From an uncultured Polaribacter sp. (GTDB lineage: Bacteria > Bacteroidota > Bacteroidia > Flavobacteriales > Flavobacteriaceae): a DNA stretch of 64,000 nt. The stretch lies in NCBI RefSeq assembly GCF_947497125.1, contig NZ_CANMFI010000001.1, positions 372,001-436,000 on the forward strand. The letters run 5' to 3'. Shown here in pieces: positions 1-7,088 of the stretch; position 1 is the first letter of the stretch, and every line of letters starts with the position of its first letter. The translations under genes and the position numbers were made by a program. The notes beneath the pieces were generated by a model that worked only from the letters and a program-made list of their open reading frames with translations, ran no database searches and was not told where the DNA came from.

Positions 1-1323
1 GTATTTTTTAAGAGAGACTTAAATATAGATTCTGCCTTATATTACTTTAACAAGTCATTACATATTGTTGACGATGTTATTGCCAAAACCCAAAAAAATA
101 ATCTAAATCTTAGAAACTATTATTATTGCAAAGGAATGATACAAGGTAATTTAGGTGATTGCTATCTAAGTTTAGAAAAATACAACCTAGCTATAGATCA
201 ATTTAAAGCAGAAGCTAAAGCTGCAAAAATTTATTACAAAAATATCTTTTGGTTTGGAGAAAATAAGTTTTATGAAAATATGGCAATTGCTCATATCAAA
301 ATAAAAAAACAAAAAGAAGCTGATATTTATATAAACCTATTAAAAAAGGATAAAGTTGTTTATAATAAGCTTAAGTATGTATACTTCGAGAGCCTTAAAA
401 AGTATGATTCGGCAAATTACTATTCTCTAAAATACATCAAACAAAAAGATTCACTTAGAGATACAAACATCAAACAAAATAATAAAAGCATTGTTAAAAT
501 TTTAGATTTTATAGATGATGTTGTAGAACAGAGAAAAATAATTCAAAATATTAATAATCAAAACAACTCTAAAGAAATTAAGATTAAAGTAATCTACTTT
601 ATAGCGGTAGCTCTTTTAATTATTGTTTTGATATTAAGCTTTTTATTTATAAAATTAAGTAAACAAAAGAAAATAATTTCAAAGCAAAACAAAGCAATAA
701 AAAACACCTTATCAGAAAAAAATATTCTTCTTAGTGAACTTCATCATCGTGTAAAAAATAATTTACAAATTATGAGTAGTATTTTAAACTTACAGTTAAG
801 TAAATTACAAAGTGCAGATTTAAAAGAGGTTTTTCAATACAGTATAAATAGAATAAATGTACTATCAAGAGTACAAAGTAAATTATTAGCAAATGAAAGT
901 TTGTCTAAAATTTCTTTAAGGAACTATGTTCTTAGTATTATTAATGAACTAAAAAGTGTTTATGAAACAATGGAAGAAATTAATTTTACTACTAAAATTG
1001 ATCCTAACTTGTTCATTCACATAGATCAAACACAAACAATTGGTCTTATCACAAATGAACTTCTAACAAATTCTTTAAAACACGCATTTAAAAACAACTT
1101 TGAATGTAAAATTAAGATTGAAATACATAATAAAAAAAATGAAGTTTCTTATAAGTATTCTGATAATGGAAAAGGGTTTGACATTCTTAGTATTAAAAAA
1201 ACATCTTCTATTGGTTTAAGTCTAATTTTTAAGCTTATTAAACAATTAGATACTGTCGGTGAATTGGTAAACAATAATGGTATGCAAATTTCTTTTACTT
1301 TTAAAAATAAATTAAAACTGTAA
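1..1323 (+). CDS. Sensor histidine kinase with TPR-like N-terminus, 5' end outside window
   Basis: The frame is open from the first base, so the true start lies upstream; the first in-frame ATG is at 136. About 190 visible residues look like helical TPR-type repeats. One membrane span follows at about codons 197-219, then a short linker, a phosphoacceptor region ELHHRVKNNLQ (His at codons 248-249) typical of HisKA_2 kinases, and a HATPase domain with N-box NELLTNSLKHAF and glycine box DNGKGFD. This matches flavobacterial kinases that place a TPR sensor before a single membrane span. No response regulator is beside it inside the window; one may lie upstream. The signal sensed cannot be told from sequence. 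Confidence 0.85.
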   Translation, partial: VFFKRDLNIDSALYYFNKSLHIVDDVIAKTQKNNLNLRNYYYCKGMIQGNLGDCYLSLEKYNLAIDQFKAEAKAAKIYYKNIFWFGENKFYENMAIAHIKIKKQKEADIYINLLKKDKVVYNKLKYVYFESLKKYDSANYYSLKYIKQKDSLRDTNIKQNNKSIVKILDFIDDVVEQRKIIQNINNQNNSKEIKIKVIYFIAVALLIIVLILSFLFIKLSKQKKIISKQNKAIKNTLSEKNILLSELHHRVKNNLQIMSSILNLQLSKLQSADLKEVFQYSINRINVLSRVQSKLLANESLSKISLRNYVLSIINELKSVYETMEEINFTTKIDPNLFIHIDQTQTIGLITNELLTNSLKHAFKNNFECKIKIEIHNKKNEVSYKYSDNGKGFDILSIKKTSSIGLSLIFKLIKQLDTVGELVNNNGMQISFTFKNKLKL

Positions 1324-1446
1324 AAAGAAGTTTTACAACAAATATCAGGTACTTTACAACATTAGTAATTAAAATAAAGGGGCAATACATTAATTTTGAA
1401 CAAGCAAAATATTTTAAAAGTTAATTTAGATTAATTGTTCCCCCAG

Positions 1447-1486
1447 CAGCGTTAGAATTCTTTACTGAATGAGCGCTGTTTTTTTT
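1447..1486 (+). terminator. Possible intrinsic terminator after the histidine kinase
   Basis: CAGCG (1447-1451) and CGCTG (1474-1478) can pair around a 22-base loop and are followed at once by eight T. The stem is short and the loop long, so this is a weak but plausible terminator. Confidence 0.4.
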
Positions 1487-1511
1487 GTTTAAATAGTAAC
1501 CTTAATAGCAC

Positions 1512-1540
1512 AAAAAAAGCCTCTCTAAATAGAGAGGCTT
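1512..1540 (-). terminator. Intrinsic terminator of tRNA-His
   Basis: A perfect 10-bp hairpin, AAGCCTCTCT / AGAGAGGCTT with an AAAT loop, spans 1517-1540. Read on the minus strand it lies just after the tRNA 3' end and is followed by a run of seven T. Confidence 0.8.
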
Positions 1541-1550
1541 TTACTTTCTG

Positions 1551-1625
1551 GGTGGAAGACGGGACTCGAACCCGCGACACTCGGTACCACAAACCGATAC
1601 TCTAACCAACTGAGCTACAACCACC
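1551..1625 (-). tRNA. tRNA-His (anticodon GTG)
   Basis: The minus strand folds into a cloverleaf. D-arm GCTCAGTTGGTTAGAGT, anticodon stem TCGGT/ACCGA with loop TTGTGGT (anticodon complement at 1588-1590), and T-arm GCGGG-TTCGAGT-CCCGT are all present. An extra 5' G (1625) can pair with C73 (1551), the hallmark of bacterial tRNA-His. The acceptor stem has two consecutive U-U oppositions (positions 5-68 and 6-67). A strong terminator follows on the minus strand. CCA is not encoded. Confidence 0.95.
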
Positions 1626-1679
1626 ATGTAATTAACGGGTGCAAATATAATTCTTTTTTCTATTCTTGGAAAAGAAAAA

Positions 1680-2396
1680 TTAAATTAATTTATCTAAATT
1701 TTTTACTGCAACATAACGTTCTGTAGTAAAGCCTTCTGCATAAGAAACTCCTATCAATCTCCCTAAATCTTTTGCCCTATACGCTATACTTTCTATAAAG
1801 TTTTTACTAGAAATAGGTGTTTCTGGTTCATTACTTGTTGGATCAAAAAATTGAGAAGCATAGGCTTGTAAAGATTTTGTTTTAATTTCAATAAAATTAG
1901 AAACATCTACAACAAAGTCTGGCTCAATATTTTTCCATTGAATGTAATGATATACATTTTTGGGTCTCCATTTTTCTTGTTGCTTCCCTTCTACTTCAGT
2001 TTCAATTTTTAATAATCCACTTAAAAAGCAAGCATCAGAAACTAATTTACTACCCTTTGAATGATCTATATGTCTGTCATCTATTGCGTTGCATAATACA
2101 ATATCTGGCTGGTATTTTCTTATCAACTTGATAACTTCTAATTGATGCTTTTTATCATTTACAAAAAAACCATCTGCAAAACCTAAGTTTTCTCGAACAG
2201 AGATTCCTAAAATATTAGCAGCGTTATTAGCTTCTACATCTCTAATAGCTGCAGATCCTCTTGTGCCCAATTCTCCTCTTGTTAAATCTACAACACCCAC
2301 TTTCTTTCCTAAAGAAATTTCTTTTGCAATGGTTGCGCCACAGCCTAATTCTACATCATCTGGATGTGCCCCAAAAGCTAAAATATCTAATTTCAT
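1680..2396 (-). CDS. bshB1: Bacillithiol biosynthesis deacetylase BshB1
   Basis: A 238-residue PIG-L/LmbE-family zinc hydrolase. The AHPDDVE motif (residues 10-16; His11 and Asp14 bind zinc) and HIDH (His109, His112) are intact, and the GELGTRGS stretch near residue 41 is characteristic of the BshB1 subgroup. It removes the acetyl group from GlcNAc-malate to give GlcN-malate, the second step of bacillithiol synthesis in the cytosol; bacillithiol is the usual low-molecular-weight thiol in many Bacteroidota. The length is normal for the family. The gene stands alone between tRNA-His and a divergent gene; bshA and bshC are not in the window. Confidence 0.9.
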   Translation of the reverse strand: MKLDILAFGAHPDDVELGCGATIAKEISLGKKVGVVDLTRGELGTRGSAAIRDVEANNAANILGISVRENLGFADGFFVNDKKHQLEVIKLIRKYQPDIVLCNAIDDRHIDHSKGSKLVSDACFLSGLLKIETEVEGKQQEKWRPKNVYHYIQWKNIEPDFVVDVSNFIEIKTKSLQAYASQFFDPTSNEPETPISSKNFIESIAYRAKDLGRLIGVSYAEGFTTERYVAVKNLDKLI

Positions 2397-2545
2397 GATC
2401 TTTATTTAAATAATTATTTATGCCTTCAATAAAATAATAATTAAAAACTTTAAAGTAAAATTAAAGCTTAATTTATCAAAAGTATTAAAAATGCTAATTT
2501 AAGAATTCCTAACGCAAAACGATCAAAAATTAATACCTTCGTAAA

Positions 2546-3241
2546 ATGATGTCAGTCTTAATTATTGGTAGTGGAAATGTTGGTATGCATTTGTATAGCG
2601 CTTTACTTGAAACAAAAAATATTATTGTTACTCAAATAAGCTCTAGAAATATTAGTAAAGTACCTAATGCAGATGTAACAATTATTGCCGTTTCAGACAA
2701 TGCTATTGCAGAGGTTTCTGCTAAAATAACCAATTCATTTGTTGTTCATACCTCTGGTGCATGTGCTATTAACGAACTACAAAACAATTCTAGTAAAGGA
2801 GTATTTTATATGCTACAAACTTTTACGAAAGATAAAAAAGTTGCATTTTCTGAGGTTCCTTTTTGTCTTGAAGCAGAAACAACTGAGAATTATAAATTAT
2901 TAAAAAAACTAGCAAATTCTTTAGGTGAAAATATATATCCTATAAACTCTAAACAAAGAAAAGCACTTCATTTGGCTGCTGTATTTGTTAATAATTTTAC
3001 AAACCATATGTATAAAATTGGGAATGATATCTGTGAAAATAATCAAATACCTTTTAATATTTTACACCCTTTGATAAAAGAAACTTCAGAAAAAATTACC
3101 ACTCTTACCCCGAGAAAGGCACAAACAGGACCAGCAATAAGAAAAGATAGCAATACGATAAAAGAACATTTATCTTTGTTAAATAATAAAGAACAAGAAA
3201 TTTATAAATTACTTACAAAATCGATCCAGAATGGAAATTAG
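2546..3241 (+). CDS. Rossmann-like/DUF2520 family oxidoreductase-like protein
   Basis: A 231-residue protein with an N-terminal dinucleotide-binding fold: GSGNVG at residues 8-13 after a hydrophobic strand, then NADP-oxidoreductase-like helices. The C-terminal half, with the HLAAVFVNNFTNHM stretch, matches DUF2520, a dehydrogenase-like family of unknown substrate. The start could be either of two adjacent ATGs (2546 or 2549). A promoter-like TACCTTCG lies just upstream. It overlaps the next gene, a KdsC-like phosphatase, by 11 bases, so the two are almost certainly cotranscribed and translationally coupled. Specific function unknown. Confidence 0.8.
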   Translation: MMSVLIIGSGNVGMHLYSALLETKNIIVTQISSRNISKVPNADVTIIAVSDNAIAEVSAKITNSFVVHTSGACAINELQNNSSKGVFYMLQTFTKDKKVAFSEVPFCLEAETTENYKLLKKLANSLGENIYPINSKQRKALHLAAVFVNNFTNHMYKIGNDICENNQIPFNILHPLIKETSEKITTLTPRKAQTGPAIRKDSNTIKEHLSLLNNKEQEIYKLLTKSIQNGN

Positions 3242-3755
3242 TTATAAGCAGTTATTACCACAAATAAACACTTTTATTTTTGATGTAGACGGTGTATTAA
3301 CCAACGGAATGCTAACCATTATGCCAGATGGTGAATTGGTAAGACACATGAACGTTAAAGATGGCTATGCCATGAAAAATGCTTTAAATAAAGGCTATCG
3401 TGTTTGCATTATTTCTGGAGGCACTAATGAAGGTGTAAAAACACGTTTGGCAGCTTTAGGGATAGAAGACATCTATTTAGGTGCGCACAATAAAATTGAA
3501 CAGTATAGAGAACTGGTAAAAAAATATGATTTAAAACAAGAAAATGTTTTATATATGGGAGATGATGTTCCTGATTATCCTGTAATGAAATTAGTAGGTT
3601 TGTCTACATGCCCCAATGATGCCGTTAGAGAAATTAAAAATGTATCTAAATATATTTCTGATAAAAAAGGCGGAGAAGGTTGTGTTAGAGACGTAATTGA
3701 ACAAGTATTACGTGTTCAAGAAAAATGGGATGAAAATTTTGATGCTTCACTATAA
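3231..3755 (+). CDS. HAD-family phosphatase, KdsC/YrbI-like (KDO 8-P phosphatase type)
   Basis: A 174-residue HAD phosphatase of the small, capless KdsC type. The nucleophile motif DVDGVLTNG has Asp18 and Asp20, ISGG with Thr65 follows at about residue 61, and GDD at 110-112 supplies the magnesium ligands. The family hydrolyses 3-deoxy-D-manno-octulosonate 8-phosphate or related sugar-acid phosphates (for example KDN 9-phosphate) for lipopolysaccharide sugars. Motifs fix the family well, the substrate less so. It overlaps the DUF2520 gene by 11 bases and is followed 22 bases later by a small secreted protein. Confidence 0.85.
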   Translation: MEISYKQLLPQINTFIFDVDGVLTNGMLTIMPDGELVRHMNVKDGYAMKNALNKGYRVCIISGGTNEGVKTRLAALGIEDIYLGAHNKIEQYRELVKKYDLKQENVLYMGDDVPDYPVMKLVGLSTCPNDAVREIKNVSKYISDKKGGEGCVRDVIEQVLRVQEKWDENFDASL

Positions 3756-3777
3756 ATTATAACTAAAAACAATAATT

Positions 3778-4203
3778 ATGAAAAAAATTGCTCTTACAAG
3801 TTTACTTATCGTATTAACTTCAATTATTAATGCACAATCAATATTTGGTAAGTGGAACTCTATCAATGAAGAAACAAATGAAATTGACTCGGTGGTAGAA
3901 GTTTATGAAGAAAGTGGAAAAGCGTACGCCAAAATAATTGAAATTAAAGATTTTAATGCTAAAGATGCTATTTGTGATCTTTGTGAAGGTGATAATAAAA
4001 ATGCACCAATTCTTGGTTTAAATATTTTAACGGGGTTAGAAAAAAATGATGAAGAATGGTCTGGTGGAAGTATTTTAGATCCTAGAAATGGAAAAGTGTA
4101 TAAATGCTACATTAAGCTTGTTAATAAAGACAAACTTAAGATTAGAGGTTACATAGGTATTTCTCTGATAGGAAAAACAGCTTATTGGGAACGTGTAAAA
4201 TAA
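3778..4203 (+). CDS. Secreted DUF2147 family protein
   Basis: A 141-residue protein with a clear signal peptide (KK-charged start, hydrophobic to residue 18, NAQ cleavage context). The mature part begins IFGKWN and contains VVEVYEESGKAYAKI, a CDLCEGD pair of cysteines, LTGL, WSGGSILDPRNGKVYKC and ends LKIRGYIGISLIGKTAYWERV, the standard layout of DUF2147. The family is periplasmic or surface-associated, lipocalin-like and of unknown role. It lies 22 bases after the KdsC-like gene and ends at a bidirectional terminator. Confidence 0.85.
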   Translation: MKKIALTSLLIVLTSIINAQSIFGKWNSINEETNEIDSVVEVYEESGKAYAKIIEIKDFNAKDAICDLCEGDNKNAPILGLNILTGLEKNDEEWSGGSILDPRNGKVYKCYIKLVNKDKLKIRGYIGISLIGKTAYWERVK

Positions 4204-4211
4204 ATTAAAAA

Positions 4212-4240
4212 AAAATGAGCTTATTGCTCATTTTTTTTTC
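4212..4240 (+). terminator. Bidirectional terminator between convergent genes
   Basis: AAATGAGC (4213-4220) pairs with GCTCATTT (4226-4233), flanked by A and T runs on either side, so it can stop transcription from both directions. The last codons and the stop codon of the minus-strand neighbour fall inside the hairpin. Confidence 0.85.
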
Positions 4241-4943
4241 GATTATAACTCGTTTTACTTTTTAAAACTTCTGTATCTGATGCCTCTTCTCCATCTAGAT
4301 AAAAATTCCATTTACCAACTCTTTTTCCATTATTATAATTCCCAGACTCTTTTAAATTTCCATTTAATTCAAAATATTTAGCCAATCCATGCGGAACACC
4401 TTTATGGTATGTAATTTCCTCTATCAAAACACCATCACTAGAAAACTTACTAGCAATATCTTCTAACAATCCATTCTCATAAGTAGAAAAAGATGTTATT
4501 TTACCATCAGGATAGTAAACTAAATGATTGCCGTGTAGCTTTCCATTTTCATTGTAATTTTCTTCAGACATTAGAGTTCCATCCGGATAAAAATATTTCC
4601 AATTTCCTACTCTTGATCTTTTATTTAAAATACCTTCTGTTTTAATTTGTCCTTTTAAAGTAAAAAACTGGACAAATAGAGAGTCTGAATTGTCAAAAAA
4701 AGTTTTAATAGCAACTGGATGCTCTGATGATGTAATATCATAAAATTTAAAAACACCTATTTCTTTTCCTTCTTTAAATTGCCCTGTATATCGTATTCTT
4801 TTGTTCGGATGGTACTTTTTCCAAACACCGGTTCTTTGTTTGTTTTTGTCATATCGATTTATATTTTGTGCATCGATTTTTTGAGCAACAAAAAAACAGA
4901 CAAAGAAGGAAAATAAAAAAGTTACTTTTTTTATGTGTATCAT
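4221..4943 (-). CDS. Secreted MORN-repeat protein (YwqK-type)
   Basis: A 240-residue exported protein: N-terminal hydrophobic signal to about residue 25, then at least five repeats of the form G-x-W-[KN]-[FY]-[FY]-x-x-[DG]-G-x-L-x-x-x-x-[NTS]-Y, for example VGNWKYFYPDGTLMSEENY and HGNHLVYYPDGKITS. These are the MORN-variant repeats that automated pipelines label 'toxin-antitoxin system YwqK family antitoxin'. The export signal and lone position argue against a toxin-antitoxin role here; a cell-surface structural role is more natural, but nothing specific can be shown. The gene ends inside the bidirectional terminator. Confidence 0.75.
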   Translation of the reverse strand: MIHIKKVTFLFSFFVCFFVAQKIDAQNINRYDKNKQRTGVWKKYHPNKRIRYTGQFKEGKEIGVFKFYDITSSEHPVAIKTFFDNSDSLFVQFFTLKGQIKTEGILNKRSRVGNWKYFYPDGTLMSEENYNENGKLHGNHLVYYPDGKITSFSTYENGLLEDIASKFSSDGVLIEEITYHKGVPHGLAKYFELNGNLKESGNYNNGKRVGKWNFYLDGEEASDTEVLKSKTSYNRKKNEQ

Positions 4944-4990
4944 TGTGATAGCTTTTTAAACAAATATACAATAATGCTTTTTTAATAGTA

Positions 4991-5569
4991 ATGTTAAACA
5001 GAGATACCCTTTTTGTAATTCATCAACTAGAAAACCTAGGAACCGCTGGCATCGAAAATAGACAAAGAGTTGCCAATATCATTTTAGCTAACAAAATGCT
5101 ATTTAAAGAATTGGTAACAATTACTTTTTTTGTTGATGATAAAATATCTATTAAAGCCGCTTGGATTTTAGAGTGGATTTGTACACATCATCATTTAAAT
5201 TGGCTTTCTCCGCATTTAAAAGAGTTTTCTAAAAATATTGCAACTTTACAGTTTGATAGCGCTATACGACCTTGTGCAAAAATTTGCGAACATATTGCAA
5301 CTGCTTATTTTAGCAAAGAAGATTCAGAAATTAAAAACAATCTTACAGAAACGGATATCAATGCCATTGTTAATACAGGTTTCGATTGGTTAATAACTCC
5401 TCAAAAAATAGCTGTAAGAGCTTACACAATGAATGTCTTATATTTATTTGGACAAGTACAAAAATGGATTCATCCAGAATTAAAATACTTAATTGCAACC
5501 AAAATAATACACGAAAGCAAGGGTTGTAAAGCAAGAGGCTCTCAAATTTTAAAATTGATCGATAAGTGA
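4991..5569 (+). CDS. Uncharacterised helical (HEAT-like) protein
   Basis: A 192-residue cytosolic protein with no signal peptide. It is rich in short amphipathic helices, with HEAT/ARM-like spacing around IKAAWILEWICTHHHLNWL and IAVRAYTMNVLYLFGQVQKW, and ends in KGCKARGSQILKLIDK. Flavobacterial homologues are, as I recall, often labelled 'adenylosuccinate lyase' because they sit near purB, but no lyase motif is present. The true purB lies 1.5 kb downstream. Function unknown; a scaffold or binding role would fit the repeats. Confidence 0.7.
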   Translation: MLNRDTLFVIHQLENLGTAGIENRQRVANIILANKMLFKELVTITFFVDDKISIKAAWILEWICTHHHLNWLSPHLKEFSKNIATLQFDSAIRPCAKICEHIATAYFSKEDSEIKNNLTETDINAIVNTGFDWLITPQKIAVRAYTMNVLYLFGQVQKWIHPELKYLIATKIIHESKGCKARGSQILKLIDK

Positions 5570-5576
5570 TTGTTTA

Positions 5577-5624
5577 GTTTATGATTTAGCTCATAAACCA
5601 ACCGGTAAACAACTCTTAATTTTG
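5577..5624 (+). promoter_or_regulatory. Crp/Fnr-type operator and promoter upstream of the small membrane protein
   Basis: The perfect inverted repeat GTTTATGA-TTTAGC-TCATAAAC (5577-5598) has the TGA-N6-TCA core of Crp/Fnr dimer sites. A Bacteroidota -7 box, TAATTTTG, lies at 5617-5624. With transcription starting about six bases after that box, the palindrome is centred near -41.5 to -42.5, the classic position for an activator overlapping -35. A Crp/Fnr gene lies 0.8 kb downstream. Confidence 0.55.
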
Positions 5625-5646
5625 AAGAAATTTTAAAATCAAAGAG

Positions 5647-5991
5647 ATGAATATTTTAGCATTTGAAACGAACAAAACAGCACGAAAAAAAAGTAGTTAT
5701 TCTATTTTTTCCTACATCAACAATAAAATTATTTTAGAAAAAGAAAATGCCATTGGTATTACAATTATTTTAATAATGGTAGGCACTATGATTGCTTCTT
5801 TAACAGCTGCAATGGCAGTACAAAGCAACTTTTCTTTACCTATCTTAATGGCGGCAACTATAACTGCAATGGCTGCAAATGTAACAGCTATTAGCCAACA
5901 ATCCTTTCAAACAATTGTTTGGGTTTTTCTTGCAAATATATTTATTAATAGTAGTCTGTTGGTGTATCAAATTATTTTGATAAGCCTCTAG
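5647..5991 (+). CDS. Small three-span membrane protein of unknown function
   Basis: A 114-residue protein with a basic 34-residue cytosolic N-terminus and three predicted membrane spans at about residues 35-58, 63-82 and 89-113. The spans are rich in Ala, Met, Ile and Thr, and there are no conserved catalytic or metal motifs. A strong-looking promoter with a Crp/Fnr-type palindrome precedes it. Its 3' end overlaps the convergent truncated haemoglobin gene by 20 bases. The context (haemoglobin, Crp/Fnr regulator) suggests a role in oxygen or nitric oxide response, which is inference only. Confidence 0.7.
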   Translation: MNILAFETNKTARKKSSYSIFSYINNKIILEKENAIGITIILIMVGTMIASLTAAMAVQSNFSLPILMAATITAMAANVTAISQQSFQTIVWVFLANIFINSSLLVYQIILISL

Positions 5992-6382
5992 CTTCAAAAA
6001 TTCTTAGAAAGAGCATAAAACCAATATTTTTTGCTCTTTCTTTTGCTAAAATGGCTTTTTCTCCTGTAAATAAAGCATCAACAGTTACAATCCATAGTTC
6101 TAGCCACTTACCAAAATGCACTTGTGTTATTTGGTTGTTAAATTTTACATCTAAGTTTTTATGAGCTGCTATTGGGTTTCCTTTAAATCTTTTTACAAAC
6201 AATAAATTTGTTTCCCAAAAATCTGTTATTTTAATCAAATGCGTATCCCAAGATTCTTCTGGAATTGTTTCTGTAAAAAAAGCACCAATTACAGGATCTA
6301 TTTTAACCTTGTCATAAAAAGTGGTAACTAATAAATGTATGTCTTCTCTTGTTTTAATTTCTTTGTGTATCATTCTCAACAT
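5972..6382 (-). CDS. Group III truncated haemoglobin
   Basis: A 136-residue globin. Comparison by eye with Campylobacter Ctb gives TyrB10 = Tyr23 (TFYDKV), proximal HisF8 = His74 (IAAHKNLDVKF) and TrpG8 = Trp93 (GKWLELW), the signature of group III truncated haemoglobins. These bind oxygen and nitric oxide and are linked to nitrosative or microaerobic stress. A second start, Met4, is possible. It is divergent from the Crp/Fnr gene (38-base gap) and convergent with the small membrane protein (20-base overlap), so the three form a compact module. Confidence 0.88.
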   Translation of the reverse strand: MLRMIHKEIKTREDIHLLVTTFYDKVKIDPVIGAFFTETIPEESWDTHLIKITDFWETNLLFVKRFKGNPIAAHKNLDVKFNNQITQVHFGKWLELWIVTVDALFTGEKAILAKERAKNIGFMLFLRIFEARGLSK

Positions 6383-6398
6383 TTAAGATGTAAAAATA

Positions 6399-6406
6399 TA
6401 TCTTTG
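6399..6406 (+). promoter_or_regulatory. -7 promoter box of the Crp/Fnr gene
   Basis: TATCTTTG fits the Bacteroidota TAnnTTTG box and implies a very short 5' untranslated region before the ATG at 6421. An inverted repeat AAGAT-N10-ATCTT (6385-6404) overlaps it and could be an autoregulatory operator. Confidence 0.5.
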
Positions 6407-6420
6407 AAAAAAGAAACAAC

Positions 6421-7032
6421 ATGACTTCAATCATAAGTATACCAAAAACAATACTACTCAATTTTGGTGCATTAAAAAAACAGTTTCTTAAAAATGAGCT
6501 CATTTTTAAAGAGCACACAACAGCAAATTATTTTTACTGTATTGAAAGCGGCATGGTAAAAATGAATAATTTTAATGATGATGGTAAAGAATTTATTCAG
6601 GGTATTTTTTATGAAGGGCAAAGTTTTGGCGAACCTCCTTTATTCATCAACACAACATACCCAGCCAATGCTATTGCAATTACCGATGTAACTTTACTTG
6701 TGCTATCAAAAAATAAATTATTCGACCTGTTGCAACAAAATCAAGATATTCATCTTATGATTACAACAAATTTGGCTAAAAGATTGCATTACAAAGCCAT
6801 TATTGCATCCGAAATATCTAGCCAAGAACCAGAACATCGCATTCTACGTTATTTTGATTATCTAAAGAAAGAAAACAATTCTAATACAACTAAATTTAGC
6901 TATAAAATTAACCATACTCGCCAGCAAATTGCAGATATTTTAGGTTTAAGAGTAGAGACCGTTATCAGAGGAATTAAAAATTTAGAAAAAAATAAAGAAC
7001 TTCAAATTATTAAAAGAAAAGTTTTTAGATAA
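6421..7032 (+). CDS. Crp/Fnr family transcriptional regulator
   Basis: A 203-residue regulator. Residues about 15-125 form a cyclic-nucleotide-binding-like beta-roll (the GMVKMNNFNDDGKEFIQGIF and GEPPLF stretches), and the C-terminal winged helix carries recognition helix HTRQQIADILGLRVETVIRGI. Only one cysteine is present, so an FNR-type iron-sulphur cluster is unlikely; the effector could be haem, a nucleotide or none. Divergent from the truncated haemoglobin gene and near a TGA-N6-TCA palindrome upstream of the small membrane protein, it is the obvious candidate regulator of that module. Confidence 0.85.
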   Translation: MTSIISIPKTILLNFGALKKQFLKNELIFKEHTTANYFYCIESGMVKMNNFNDDGKEFIQGIFYEGQSFGEPPLFINTTYPANAIAITDVTLLVLSKNKLFDLLQQNQDIHLMITTNLAKRLHYKAIIASEISSQEPEHRILRYFDYLKKENNSNTTKFSYKINHTRQQIADILGLRVETVIRGIKNLEKNKELQIIKRKVFR

Positions 7033-7059
7033 AACCTTAGAATTACATTTAGTTCTTTT

Positions 7060-7067
7060 TATTTTTG
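7060..7067 (+). promoter_or_regulatory. -7 promoter box of purB
   Basis: TATTTTTG fits TAnnTTTG and would start transcription near 7073. This rules against the upstream TTG at 7065 as start codon and supports the ATG at 7089. Confidence 0.55.
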
Positions 7068-7088
7068 CAGTTAACAATACAACAAACC

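Noticed and set aside
4221..4943. Toxin-antitoxin antitoxin (YwqK label)
   Set aside because: The protein has an export signal and no toxin gene lies next to it; it is simply a MORN-repeat protein.
4991..5569. Adenylosuccinate lyase label for the HEAT-like protein
   Set aside because: No lyase signature; the true PurB with GSSAMPHK is at 7089-8432.
7065..7088. Longer purB frame from a TTG at 7065
   Set aside because: The start would lie inside the -7 promoter box TATTTTTG (7060-7067); the ATG at 7089 gives the usual N-terminus.
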